Shown one piece after another: positions 35,536-44,313 of a stretch of 64,000 nucleotides of DNA (the stretch's first letter is position 1; the number at the start of each line of letters is the position of its first letter). The notes beneath the pieces were generated by a model, which was not told the DNA's origin, did not search any database, and saw nothing but the letters and a program-made list of their open reading frames with translations. The stretch is taken from NCBI RefSeq assembly GCF_011516755.1, contig NZ_WOSY01000012.1:30755-94754 (forward strand), in the 5' to 3' direction. This DNA is from Acetobacter conturbans (GTDB taxonomy: Bacteria > Pseudomonadota > Alphaproteobacteria > Acetobacterales > Acetobacteraceae). The translations under genes and the position numbers were made by a program.

Positions 35536-36729
35536 TTAATCGACTGTCACGCGGCGTTTGCCGGTGAGAAGCTGCTGCATCAGGGCTTTTTTCTCCTGAC
35601 GCAGGCGTGTGAGATCGGATTCAAAGGCGGTGATTTCCTTGTCTGCTGTAGCCAGGACAGCAGCGATGGCTTGTTGTTCGAGGAGGGGAGGATATGGAAG
35701 TTTAATGAAGGAGAAGTCTTCATAACTAATCTGCTTGCCGTCACGAATGCCTATTGTTGCTACGGCAAGGTGGCCGATAAAATCATAAGATTTGAAGTAG
35801 AACTTATAAAATTCGTTTTCTATTTCAATTTTATTATCAATAACTGTATATGCTGGACTGACTAATCCTCGATAATAAGAATATTCTAATCCACCTTGAA
35901 ATGATCGCAAACTTATTATGAAATTTCCTGGGTTTACTAATTTATATCCTTGCACACTGCCGTCTGGCATGACAACGCGCCGCTCTAATGATGAACGTGG
36001 AACGACACCCTGATCTTGGGTAACAGAAAGTAGTTCACAGGCTGTTGGATTATTCTTGATTGAAACACTTTTGAATATTTCTTTAGAGCGTTTCCATACC
36101 CACTCCCCCTCGAACCCCGGCAGGCGCTTTTTGCCTGTGAGGAGCTGCTGCATGAGGGCTTTTTTCTGCTGCTGGCTGTTGGCCAGAAGCTGGCCCAAAC
36201 CCTCAATCGCACGATCCCACGTCGAGAGGATCGCCGCGATCTTCTTCTGTTCGGGGAGGGGGGGGAGGATCAAAGGAAGCTCATATAATATCTCGGTGTT
36301 CATGTTGGGCATGGTCTGCCCAACGGCATTATGTTCTAGCCATGATTTTATTGTGGGTAATTGAAGAAAAAAGAATAGAAATTCCGAAAAAGCTTTTGAT
36401 GAAGGGCGTGCGCGCAAGCATCCCGTGCCACATAAAGAGCCTTCCGAGCGTTCATCTATTAACGCCAAACGTGCGACATCTCCTCGTCGACTAAATAGTA
36501 TGTCGCCCACCATAAGATGATGGCGCTTCAATTCAGTGGATTTCTCTCTAGAAATTTTTGCTGCAGTCTCAATATTGGCGCGATAATGGATCAGATCTTT
36601 TGGCATAAGTACCGCGTAGCCATGATCGGTATACTCATGTGCATGAAGTTGGCTACCGAAAGGGCCAGTTTGGAGAGCGCCGGAGCAAGCATCTCCTAGA
36701 CACGATAGCCGCCACCCCTCAGGAAGCAT
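35536..36729 (-). CDS. hsdS: Type I restriction enzyme, specificity subunit
   Basis: 397 residues with the two-target-recognition-domain plan. The first half-site TRD (MLPEGWRLSCLGDACSG) ends in a conserved coiled coil (LPPLPEQKKIAAILSTWDRAIE), and the second half ends in PPLLEQQAIAAVLATADKEI. The repeated tail QQKKALMQQLLTGKKRLPG / QEKKALMQQLLTGKRRV flanks both TRDs. It sets the DNA sequence that the enzyme reads. The start overlaps the hsdM stop by 11 bases. The middle part is AT-rich compared with its neighbours, typical of recombined TRDs. Confidence 0.95.
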   Translation of the reverse strand: MLPEGWRLSCLGDACSGALQTGPFGSQLHAHEYTDHGYAVLMPKDLIHYRANIETAAKISREKSTELKRHHLMVGDILFSRRGDVARLALIDERSEGSLCGTGCLRARPSSKAFSEFLFFFLQLPTIKSWLEHNAVGQTMPNMNTEILYELPLILPPLPEQKKIAAILSTWDRAIEGLGQLLANSQQQKKALMQQLLTGKKRLPGFEGEWVWKRSKEIFKSVSIKNNPTACELLSVTQDQGVVPRSSLERRVVMPDGSVQGYKLVNPGNFIISLRSFQGGLEYSYYRGLVSPAYTVIDNKIEIENEFYKFYFKSYDFIGHLAVATIGIRDGKQISYEDFSFIKLPYPPLLEQQAIAAVLATADKEITAFESDLTRLRQEKKALMQQLLTGKRRVTVD

Positions 36730-38245
36730 AACCCAGCTCCTTCAGATAAACGTCCATCTGCGCTTCCAGCGTCGCCAGTTCCGCCTTGATCCCGGCGCGT
36801 TCTTTCCGCACAGCGTTGAGGTCGATTTCCACTTCTTCCTCAAACGTATCGACGTAGCGTGGAATGTTCAGGTTGTAGTCGTTCTCTTTAATCTCATCCG
36901 GCGTGGCGATATGGGCGTATTTATCCACGGTCTTGCGGGCGCGGTAGGTGTCCACAATCTTCGTGATGTTGTCTTCACTCAGCGCATTCTGGTTCTTGCC
37001 TGCCTTGAACTCCCGGCTGGCATCAATGAACAGAACGTCCTTTGTCTTGCGGTCCTTGCGGAAAATCAGAATGGCAGCGGGGATGCCCGTGCCGAAGAAC
37101 AGCTTTTCCGGCAGGCCGATCACGGCATCCAGCAGGTTTTCCTCGATCAGCTTCTGGCGGATCTTGCCTTCCGAACTGCCCCGGAACAGCACGCCATGCG
37201 GCACCACCACCCCCATGCGGCCCGTTCTGGCCTTCAGGGTGCTGATCATGTGCAGGATAAAGGCGTAATCGCCCTTGGTTTTGGGTGGCACACCGCGCGC
37301 AAAGCGATGGAACGGGTCATGCTCCGCTTCGTCATGTCCCCATTTGTCGAGGCTGAAGGGCGGGTTGGCCGTCACCACGTCAAACTGCATCAGGTGGCCC
37401 TTGCCATCCAGCAGCTTGGGGTTGCGGATGGTGTCGCCCCATTCAATGCGGTGGTTGTCTTCGCCATGCAGGAACATGTTCATTTTGGCGAGGGACCATG
37501 TGGAGCCAATGGCTTCCTGCCCGTACAGGGCGTAGTCCTTGCTGCCCTTGTGGTTCTGCGCCACCTGCCGTCCGCACTTCATTAGCAGGGAAGCGGAGCC
37601 GCAGGTTGGGTCACAGATCGTTTCGCCGGGTTGGGGGGCCAGCAGGCGGGCCAGCAGTTCACTGACTTCCGGCGGGGTATAGAACTCACCGGCCTTCTGG
37701 CCACCACTGGCGGCAAAGTTCTTGATCAGGAACTCATAGCCGTTCCCGATCACGTCCAGATCGCCCACGCGGGAGGGGCGCAGGTTCAGGGTGGGTTTGG
37801 CGAAGTCTTCCAGCAGGTGGCGCAGAATGGTGTTCTTCTGCTTCTCGTCACCCAGACGGTCGGAATTGAAGCTGATGTCCTGAAAGACGCTCTTGCCCGC
37901 GTCCTTCAGTTTGGTGCCGTTGGCTTCCTCAATGGCATGCAGGGCTTTATCAATCCGCTCACCATTTCCCGGCGTGTTGCGTTCTTTATACAGGGTGTAG
38001 AAATCCGCGCCCGTGGGCAGCACAAACCGCTCCTGCTGCAACATAGCGGCAATCAGGTCCGGGTTATCACCATACTCTGCTTTGTAGCGGTCATAATGGT
38101 CCTGCCACACATCGGAGATGTATTTCAGGAACAGCAGGGTCAGCACGTAATCCTTGTAGGTATCGGCGCTGACAGTGCCCCGGAAAGTGTCGCAGGCGCT
38201 CCATAGCGCCTTGTTAATGGTGTCCTGGGTAATCTGCTCGGTCAC
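36719..38245 (-). CDS. hsdM: Type I restriction enzyme, methyltransferase subunit
   Basis: 508 residues from GTG 38245 (CAGGA nine bases upstream; the ORF extends to 38305). The N-terminal helical domain has DTFRGTVSADTYKDYVLTLL, the SAM-binding motif is in ICDPTCGSASLLM, and the catalytic motif NPPFSLDKWG defines an N6-adenine methyltransferase. It works with HsdS and modifies the host's own recognition sites. The choice of GTG removes an overlap with the upstream short S gene. Confidence 0.93.
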   Translation of the reverse strand: MTEQITQDTINKALWSACDTFRGTVSADTYKDYVLTLLFLKYISDVWQDHYDRYKAEYGDNPDLIAAMLQQERFVLPTGADFYTLYKERNTPGNGERIDKALHAIEEANGTKLKDAGKSVFQDISFNSDRLGDEKQKNTILRHLLEDFAKPTLNLRPSRVGDLDVIGNGYEFLIKNFAASGGQKAGEFYTPPEVSELLARLLAPQPGETICDPTCGSASLLMKCGRQVAQNHKGSKDYALYGQEAIGSTWSLAKMNMFLHGEDNHRIEWGDTIRNPKLLDGKGHLMQFDVVTANPPFSLDKWGHDEAEHDPFHRFARGVPPKTKGDYAFILHMISTLKARTGRMGVVVPHGVLFRGSSEGKIRQKLIEENLLDAVIGLPEKLFFGTGIPAAILIFRKDRKTKDVLFIDASREFKAGKNQNALSEDNITKIVDTYRARKTVDKYAHIATPDEIKENDYNLNIPRYVDTFEEEVEIDLNAVRKERAGIKAELATLEAQMDVYLKELGYAS

Positions 38246-38279
38246 GAAATCGGGTCCTGTTTCAAATGATGGGGAAGTT

Positions 38280-38876
38280 TCAGGCCGCCAGAAGGTTTCT
38301 GGCAAGGCCTGTCATGATCTGTTGGTTGGTCTGGTGCAGGCGGCGCAGGAGGGCTTCTTCCTGCTGCATGGCACTGGCCAGACCGGCAATCTGGTGTTGC
38401 TGGTGGAGAGACGGCAGTACCACTGGCACGCTCTCCAGCACCGGGCGGCCGATGTTGCGCACAAGAGTGGAACTCTGGGCGTTCTGCTCCAGATGGCGCT
38501 GCGCCGGTTCCTGATTGAGCCACCATGCAAGGTAGGCTGGCAGCATGTCGGACCGCTTCACACGTAGAAGAAAGAAGTGCGGAGCAGCGACGGCCTGAAG
38601 GCTGCCGATGTGCTCATCAATCAGAACCGCCTGTGACACATTGCCCCGGGCGGGGAAGAGAATATCCCCCGAACGCAACCAGTCCGGCTCACGTCGTCCG
38701 GCCACTTCGGTGCGCACGCAGGACGTCCAGTCCACGCCCGAAGAGGACGTGTCCCGCATCTGCACGACAGCCGTTTCAACCCCTTCAACAGGGTCAATCC
38801 GTCCTCTGAACGGGTGGCCTGCCGAGATGGTCGTGACTGCTGACAGATCTGTTTTGTGTGCGCCATCGTTGTTCAT
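38280..38876 (-). CDS. Short single-TRD HsdS-like protein
   Basis: 198 residues from ATG 38876. It has one S-type target-recognition domain (RSGDILFPARGNVSQAVLIDEHIGS) and one coiled-coil tail (LPSLHQQHQIAGLASAMQQEEALLRRL, ending LARNLLAA), i.e. half of a normal HsdS. It is the first gene of the R-M operon, 34 bases before hsdM. Half-S proteins can pair to give a functional S dimer or serve as recombination donors; here it coexists with a full HsdS, so its role is open. Confidence 0.75.
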   Translation of the reverse strand: MNNDGAHKTDLSAVTTISAGHPFRGRIDPVEGVETAVVQMRDTSSSGVDWTSCVRTEVAGRREPDWLRSGDILFPARGNVSQAVLIDEHIGSLQAVAAPHFFLLRVKRSDMLPAYLAWWLNQEPAQRHLEQNAQSSTLVRNIGRPVLESVPVVLPSLHQQHQIAGLASAMQQEEALLRRLHQTNQQIMTGLARNLLAA

Positions 38877-38974
38877 GCAGTATTGGTATTCAATCCAAAG
38901 AGCGGCGTCAACAGAATTCTTCCATCGCCTTTGGTGCAAATAAAATCGGGAGGGAGGGTCTATCTCGTCCGAGA

Positions 38975-39155
38975 TGACACCGTCATGTAAGGTGTCACTG
39001 TGATGTCATTTCTATCGCACCGTCGGTGCTCTCCGAGAGGCCGGAATGACGGCGTCATGACACCATCTCGGACCGTGTCATGCGTTCGGTGACACTGTCA
39101 GAACCTGTCATATCTGCCGTCATGACAGGTGTCACGCAAGCCGTCATTGATGTCA
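38975..39155. repeat. Cluster of TGTCA/TGACA motifs
   Basis: Eleven copies of the 5-mer TGTCA or its complement TGACA lie in 181 bases (38975, 38993, 39004, 39058, 39076, 39090, 39096, 39106, 39123, 39130 and 39151), with further CGTCATG/ATGACGG variants between. Chance expectation is under one. They form imperfect direct and inverted copies rather than regular units. Possible roles are a protein-binding array (partition site, iteron-type control, regulator). It is upstream of the type I operon promoter. Confidence 0.65.
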
Positions 39156-39232
39156 TGATGCATGGAAAACGGCAGAAAACAGCCATTTTTCCTTTTCCCG
39201 GTGTGTCCCGGTTTTGGGGCGTGTGTGGGCAC

Positions 39233-39252
39233 GCTACCTCAATTTCATATGC
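39233..39252 (+). repeat. Left arm of a 20-bp inverted repeat
   Basis: GCTACCTCAATTTCATATGC here is the exact reverse complement of 40748-40767; the match runs to 25 bases with one mismatch. The pair encloses a small gene and a broken gene (39253-40747) and may mark the ends of a mobile unit or two copies of a regulatory region. In both arms the outward strand reads AYEIEVA. Confidence 0.7.
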
Positions 39253-39302
39253 ACACTCCGTATGCATATGAAATCGCTAAGTTTTTTTCGTTCTATCGCG
39301 GC

Positions 39303-39321
39303 ATTTTTGCGAAGCAAAAAT
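39303..39321. terminator. Perfect 8-bp hairpin with A/T stem
   Basis: ATTTTTGC (39303-39310) and GCAAAAAT (39314-39321) pair perfectly over a GAA loop. The U- and A-rich stem could terminate transcription in either direction. It lies between the TGTCA cluster and the small gene at 39526. Confidence 0.5.
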
Positions 39322-39525
39322 CAAAGCCGCTCTTTTTTTCTGATTTCGGGTCTCTTGCACCTGCGGTGCGCCCTGATGACGGGGGTGACGGTGTCATTTT
39401 TTCGGGCTGGGCGTTGTGAGGCGCACGACCCCAAATTCCCCAGAGGATTTTGTTCCCTGTATCGTTGGGGAGTGAGGATTGGGGTGGGGCGTCTCGTTCC
39501 TTCATGCTTTGAACGAGAGAAAACA

Positions 39526-39765
39526 ATGTCTGATCGCACTACGATTTCGTCCGCCACCGAGGTGGACCTCATGCAAATTGTCGCCCTGCACCGGCTGCTT
39601 GATTTTGCCGTCAGTGAGTCACTTGCCGGTAACGTGGATGACAGTGTCATGGAAGGCGTGGTCATTCTGACGCGCATGGTTGGCCACAAGGTCAGGCTGG
39701 TTGCCAATAGGGTGCTGGGTGGTGATGCCGCTTCCCGCAATGACTGCAATCCATGCTGCGAATGA
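39526..39765 (+). CDS. Small unknown protein
   Basis: 79 residues starting MSDRTTISSATEVDLMQIVA at an ATG preceded by CGAGAGAAAA. The helical core ALHRLLDFAVSESLAGNVDDSV looks like a small soluble protein; Cys occurs near the end (CNPCCE). I do not recognise a family. It lies inside the 20-bp inverted repeat pair. Coding is plausible from composition and the start site only. Confidence 0.4.
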   Translation: MSDRTTISSATEVDLMQIVALHRLLDFAVSESLAGNVDDSVMEGVVILTRMVGHKVRLVANRVLGGDAASRNDCNPCCE

Positions 39766-39871
39766 GTAGCACGATCGCTACAGCTTAACTTTCCCTTTTC
39801 ATAATACACGCATCTTCTCAGAATGCTCGCTGAGCAATGGGGAACGTGCGTCCACCTTACGGACACTTCAA

Positions 39872-40510
39872 ATGACACCCTCTTTACCGAACAATGATCG
39901 TTTTAATAATGCTCTTCCAGCCTGGATGTTCACTGGTTTTTTCCGCCCGAACGACATTGAGCGTTACGCGTAGCTTTCTCATGATCTGCTGGTGACGCCG
40001 ACGCCGCAGATGCTGGAATTCTGTGATGGAGGCCACGAACTGGTTGCCCGATATAACCGCGACAAGGCCTTATGGCGCACCTTTCGTCAGCGTGTGGCAG
40101 CGTATTACCGGGATCTCCCTGCCTGGCAGGAGCAGGTGCGCGTCAATAACTACCGGATCGGCTCCATTGTGGAACTGGCTGTTTATCGGCGCTTGCTGGA
40201 AGAAAAGGAGAGCGGCCTCACTATTATGGTTCAGCCACCCATTCGAGAACTGGGAAACAGAGGATTTGCCGACTTCGGTCTGTATTTCAAAGGACACCCA
40301 ACAGTCTACATTGAGGTCGCCGGGACCGTAACAAGTGCAGGGCAGTCGGTCTCTGAAAATGCTGAGAAATTCCGGGTGGGCATTGAGGAGCGTCTGATGC
40401 GCTACATGGGGGTCGCACCTGTAGAGGTGATCCATATCGACGAGGTCTGCAATGTGTCTGCGCAGACAGAGCGGGTTCGTCAGGCTATTGAGCGGGCAAA
40501 AAATGCATAA
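39872..40510 (+). pseudogene. Unknown protein with PD-(D/E)xK-like core, in-frame TAG
   Basis: Starting at ATG 39872 the frame reads MTPSLPNNDRFNNALPAWMF...DIERYA, then TAG at 39971-39973, then LSHDLLVTPTPQMLEFCDGG and on to 40510. Both sides look like one protein of about 212 residues. The open part after the stop (GTG 39992, 172 residues) has FADFGLYFKGHPTVYIEVAG, which could be a nuclease fold, but the Lys is lacking, so this is tentative. It may be a disabled gene, or translated from 39992. Family unknown. Confidence 0.5.
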
Positions 40511-40580
40511 TTCATTCCTGTTTAAGAATGAATTACCGAAAGAAAAAAGAGACATTAGCGGATAGCGTTTATCCGGTGAC

Positions 40581-40608
40581 ACGGGTCAGCCCATGACGGC
40601 TGGCCCGT
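40581..40608 (+). terminator. GC-rich hairpin after the 39872 gene
   Basis: ACGGGTCAGCC (40581-40591) and GGCTGGCCCGT (40598-40608) pair over 11 bp with one G-U wobble. It is 70 bases after the stop of the broken gene. The following TCTCTTC is weakly T-rich. The rest of 40511-40744 shows no gene. Confidence 0.55.
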
Positions 40609-40744
40609 CTCTTCAGAGGTTCGGAGTTTGCTCTAAATTTCGATTCTTCGATGGGGTGTTCCATAGCACCCAATAGTCGCGAAAAAACGCGCAATATGCT
40701 GAAAATAAAGACAAAAAATATTAAGAATTTTCGATCACTTTTTC

Positions 40745-41029
40745 GTGGCATATGAAATTGAGGTAGCGGGCCTTTCGGCAACTCCCAAAGTCCGGTGTGC
40801 AATAGTGGCGTCATGCGCTCCAGACAGGGGAAAGCAGGCTGCCGCGAATGACAATCTGACACCGGAAGGTGTCGAGAAAGCTGCTCAAGCAGCGGTCTTT
40901 GCCGTGGCCAATCTTATAGGCAGGAGAATGGCCCGTGAATATTTCGCGTCATATCGGGCGGCAAATGATAACTGCTCTTCGTCTGATAATTCACAGAAAA
41001 TCAAGGAAACGCTGGAAGGAGACTGCTAG
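40745..41029 (+). CDS. Small partner protein of serine recombinase 1
   Basis: 94 residues from GTG 40745, with the start inside the inverted repeat. The C-terminal half has AVANLIGRRMAREYFASYRAANDN. A similar LIALVRLMARRAARDWF occurs in the small gene upstream of recombinase 2. The shared R-x-A-R-(D/E)-aromatic helix suggests a conserved recombinase accessory or directionality factor. Its stop is one base from the recombinase 1 ATG. Confidence 0.6.
   Translation: MAYEIEVAGLSATPKVRCAIVASCAPDRGKQAAANDNLTPEGVEKAAQAAVFAVANLIGRRMAREYFASYRAANDNCSSSDNSQKIKETLEGDC
40748..40767 (-). repeat. Right arm of the 20-bp inverted repeat
   Basis: Exact inverse of 39233-39252. It lies over the first codons of the small recombinase partner gene, so its outward strand encodes the first residues of that protein (AYEIEVA). 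Confidence 0.7.
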
Positions 41030-41030
41030 A

Positions 41031-42785
41031 ATGACACGTGTAGTATACTATGCGCGGTATTCGACTGATAAACAAAGCGCCAGTTCAATCGAAGATCAGT
41101 TCCGGCTGTGCGAGGAACACGCGATGCGTGAGAAGTGGGCGGTGGTCGGTAGTTATCATGATGCTGCTATTTCTGGTTCGGGAATGGCCTTACGGCCTGG
41201 CATTCAGGCCCTCCTGCGCGATGCGCAGGCTGGAGTGTTCGACGTTGTACTGGCTGAGGCGCTGGATCGTATCTCGCGCGACCAGGCGGACGTCGCGACA
41301 CTATTCAAGCGTCTTTCCTTTGAGGGTATCGCCATCATTACTTTGGTGGAGGGGGAAATCAACGAACTCCATGTTGGTCTCAAGGGAACGATGAATGCTC
41401 TGTACATCAAAACTATTGCCCGGAACACACACCGTGGTCTCTTGGGCCGGGTGATGAAAGGCAAGTCTGGAGGAGGTCTGTGCTACGGCTATCGGGCAAT
41501 AAAAAAGCTCGACGCTAACTGCGAGCCAGTCCGGGGTGATCGGGAAATTATAACTGAGGAATCTGAAGTCGTTTGTCGTATTTTTCGAGCTTTCGCCGCC
41601 GGGCAAAGCCCCCGGTCCATTGCCGTGGAATTAAATGGGGAACGGGTTCCTGGTCCGAAAGGGCGCGCCTGGAGTGACACGACCATCCGGGGGCATGTGT
41701 CGCGTGGAACCGGCATTTTGAATAACGAATTATATGCGGGAGTACTGGTGTGGAATCGGCAACGTTTCATCAAGGACCCCATCACCGAAAAACGCGTTTC
41801 CCGGCCCAATCCAGAACACCTGTGGATCAGGACCGAAGTGCCGGAACTCAGGATAGTCCCTGACGATCTGTGGCAAGCCGTGCGGGCGCGACAGAGGGAG
41901 ATTGCCGCCAAAATCGGTCCGTGCCCTGCGAATACGCGGGAAGGCCGAGCGCGGCGGTTGCACCAGGCAAACCGGCCGATGTCGCTCCTGTCAGGGTTGC
42001 TCTCATGCGGGTGTTGCGGTGGAAAGATTGGGATCATCGTAAATGGCCGGTTTGGGTGTTTGAACCACTCTCGCCGGGGCACCTGCGATAATAACCGGAC
42101 GATCGTGCGTGAAAAGGTCGAGGCTCGGGTTCTTTCTGGGCTACAAGAGCGTCTGGTGTCTTCCGAGGCCGTTCAGGCTTTTGCAAAGGAAGTAAAGCGT
42201 CTTAACCAGACCTGGCATGTGCAGAGTGCTGCTGATCGTAAGGCCTTGGGCAAGATCGAGCGAGCTATTGCCGGAATCATGTCGGCAATCGAGGACGGGA
42301 TGTATCAGTCTTCGATGAAGGCACGACTGGCCAGCCTTGAGGGTCAGAAGGCGGACATAGTGGCTCGCCTGGGTGAGGCCCCGCCGGATGTTCCCAATGT
42401 GCATCCGGATATTGCCAGTCACTATCGGCGGAACGTCGAGCGGTTCACCGAGGCGCTGGACGATCCGGACGGCGGAAAGGAAGCAACCGAAGCTTTGCGC
42501 TCCCTTATAGGAGGGATTGTTTTCACGCCAGGCGAGAAGCGAGGAGAAGTTCATATTACATTACGCGGCGAACTGATGGGCATTCTCGATGTTGCAAATG
42601 ACGTCAGCAGCAAGAAGGAAAGTCGGCTTATGACAGCAGGGGAAGCAGGCCCCCGCAACCATCTGAACTTGCGATGTGAACGCATCATGAACCCCAGTCC
42701 GGAAACGGGCTGGGGTTTTTGTTTGTCCGCTACCCGACGCCATCGTCAGAATGCCAGCCAGATCGCCCCGGACGTCGATCTGTAG
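41031..42785 (+). CDS. Large serine recombinase 1
   Basis: 584 residues from ATG 41031 (GGAAGGAGA upstream). The resolvase N-terminal domain has YYARYSTDKQSASSIEDQ with the catalytic Ser early, and LAEALDRISRDQADVATL. A recombinase domain and a zinc ribbon (CGCCGGKIGIIVNGRFGC, C..C pattern) follow, then a coiled coil. The last ~35 residues run through a transcription terminator and into the 3' end of recombinase 2 on the other strand, so the natural C-terminus may have been replaced. It integrates or inverts DNA using a Ser nucleophile. Confidence 0.88.
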   Translation: MTRVVYYARYSTDKQSASSIEDQFRLCEEHAMREKWAVVGSYHDAAISGSGMALRPGIQALLRDAQAGVFDVVLAEALDRISRDQADVATLFKRLSFEGIAIITLVEGEINELHVGLKGTMNALYIKTIARNTHRGLLGRVMKGKSGGGLCYGYRAIKKLDANCEPVRGDREIITEESEVVCRIFRAFAAGQSPRSIAVELNGERVPGPKGRAWSDTTIRGHVSRGTGILNNELYAGVLVWNRQRFIKDPITEKRVSRPNPEHLWIRTEVPELRIVPDDLWQAVRARQREIAAKIGPCPANTREGRARRLHQANRPMSLLSGLLSCGCCGGKIGIIVNGRFGCLNHSRRGTCDNNRTIVREKVEARVLSGLQERLVSSEAVQAFAKEVKRLNQTWHVQSAADRKALGKIERAIAGIMSAIEDGMYQSSMKARLASLEGQKADIVARLGEAPPDVPNVHPDIASHYRRNVERFTEALDDPDGGKEATEALRSLIGGIVFTPGEKRGEVHITLRGELMGILDVANDVSSKKESRLMTAGEAGPRNHLNLRCERIMNPSPETGWGFCLSATRRHRQNASQIAPDVDL

Positions 42786-44300
42786 CCCCTTGTCGGATGG
42801 CGTCAGGATGATCTCCTCGATCAGCGAGCGGATCACCTCGGCCGCCTCCTGGCGTTTCTCGTCCAGCTCGGAATGCAGCATGTCATGCAGGCGCGCGAGC
42901 TGCCGGTGGTAGAATTCCGCCATCTGGGGATGGAGCAGGGGCGGGGGTGCCTCGGCTGTCGCGAGGAACTCTGTCAGTTCCGCCTTGCGGGCTTCGAGCT
43001 TCGATCCGCGCTCCTTGACCCTCTCGATCGAGATGCCTTCCGAGAGGTAGAGATCCATCAGCCGCTGGATGTCGCGCTCGACCCGCTTCAGTTCTGATTC
43101 CGCTGCGCCGATGTCGGCCGATGCTTCCATGCGCAGCCGGTTCATCTCGGTGGTGAAGGCCGTGCAGAATTCGGCGAACAGGTCGGGGTCCATGAGATGG
43201 TGACGCAGGGCGTCGAGGACGCGCCGCTCCAGTTCTTCGCGGCGCGTATTGGTGCGGTTGTGGCAGGTGCCCTTGTTGCGCGCCGTCGAGCAGCCCAGCA
43301 GGGTGCCGGAGATCATGGAATAGCCGCCACCACAGCAGCCGCATTTGCTCAGGCCGGAGAACAGATAGCGGGGACGCCGTTTCTCGCGGAAATGGTCAGG
43401 GGATGAGGTGTCGCGTGTGTCGCGGCTGGCACTGACGCTGGCCTGTCGTGCCTTGACCGCGTCCCATAGTTCCTGGTCGACGATCCGCAGTTCCGGCACC
43501 TCCTGGATCACCCAGTCGGAGTCCGGATTGGGACGGGCCTGACGCTTGCCGGTGTCGGGATCCTTGATGAAGCGCTGGCGGTTCCACACCAGCCTGCCTA
43601 CATACATCTCGTTGTTGAGAATACCGGTGCCGCGTAGCCGGTTGCCATTGATGGTCGAGAAGCCCCACGCACCACTGCCCGGTGCTGGGATACCTTCGTC
43701 ATTGAGGCGGAAGACGATCGCGCGCGGTCCCAGTCCGGCCGCGAAGTCGCGGAAGATGCGACGGACCACGTCGGCTTCCGCTGGATTGATGGTGCGGTCG
43801 CCCCGGATCGGCTCCCCATTGGCGTCGAGTCTGCGCACGACATCATAGCCGTAGGCATTGCCACCGCCGGACTTGCCCTGTTCGACCCGGCCTCGCAGGC
43901 CGCGATGCGTCTTCTCGGCCAGGTCTTTCAGAAACAGGGCGTTCATCGTGCCCTTGAGGCCGACATGCAGATGCGACACCTCTCCCTCGGAAAGGGTGAC
44001 GATCCGCACACCGGCATAGTTCATGCGCTTGAAGACGCCGGCGATGTCTTCCTGGTCGCGGGACAGGCGGTCCATCGCCTCGGCCAGCACGATCTGGAAC
44101 CGTCCGCGCTGCGTATCAGCGATCAGCGCCTGGATACCAGGCCGCATCAGGGAGGCGCCAGAGATCGCGTGGTCGGTATACTCCTCGACGATGCTCCAGC
44201 CCTGTTTCTCCGCGTGGGTGCGGCAGACGCGAAGTTGGTCGGCGATCGAGGCGTCGCGCTGGTTGTCGGAGGAATAGCGGGCGTAGAGCGCGACCTTCAT
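42561..44300 (-). CDS. Large serine recombinase 2
   Basis: 579 residues from ATG 44300. The resolvase domain begins MKVALYARYSSDNQRDASIADQ and includes LAEAMDRLSRDQEDIAGVF. A zinc ribbon CGCCGGGYSMISGTLLGC and a C-terminal coiled coil follow. It ends in ...QMVAGACFPCCHKPTFLL and NAHQFAA. It is about 50% like recombinase 1 by eye over the catalytic domain and is read in the opposite direction, with 225 bases of shared 3' coding. It is higher in GC than recombinase 1 and thus a separate acquisition. Confidence 0.9.
   Translation of the reverse strand: MKVALYARYSSDNQRDASIADQLRVCRTHAEKQGWSIVEEYTDHAISGASLMRPGIQALIADTQRGRFQIVLAEAMDRLSRDQEDIAGVFKRMNYAGVRIVTLSEGEVSHLHVGLKGTMNALFLKDLAEKTHRGLRGRVEQGKSGGGNAYGYDVVRRLDANGEPIRGDRTINPAEADVVRRIFRDFAAGLGPRAIVFRLNDEGIPAPGSGAWGFSTINGNRLRGTGILNNEMYVGRLVWNRQRFIKDPDTGKRQARPNPDSDWVIQEVPELRIVDQELWDAVKARQASVSASRDTRDTSSPDHFREKRRPRYLFSGLSKCGCCGGGYSMISGTLLGCSTARNKGTCHNRTNTRREELERRVLDALRHHLMDPDLFAEFCTAFTTEMNRLRMEASADIGAAESELKRVERDIQRLMDLYLSEGISIERVKERGSKLEARKAELTEFLATAEAPPPLLHPQMAEFYHRQLARLHDMLHSELDEKRQEAAEVIRSLIEEIILTPSDKGLQIDVRGDLAGILTMASGSGQTKTPARFRTGVHDAFTSQVQMVAGACFPCCHKPTFLLAADVICNIENAHQFAA
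42690..42720 (+). terminator. Terminator inside the recombinase overlap
   Basis: AACCCCAGTCCG pairs with CGGGCTGGGGTT over a GAAA loop and is followed by TTT. It points along the plus strand, serving recombinase 1, and lies within the coding 3' ends of both recombinases. Its position inside recombinase 1's frame suggests the original stop codon was lost. Confidence 0.7.
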
Positions 44301-44313
44301 GGTGAGGTATCCC

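Noticed and set aside
38975..39155. CRISPR array
   Set aside because: The motifs are 5-mers in both orientations with irregular spacing; there are no spacers of constant length and no cas genes.
39055..39267. Minus-strand 70-codon frame starting in the left inverted repeat
   Set aside because: Its first residues AYEIEVA come from the repeat and the rest reads the TGTCA array as Met-Thr-rich sequence; no ribosome site or family.
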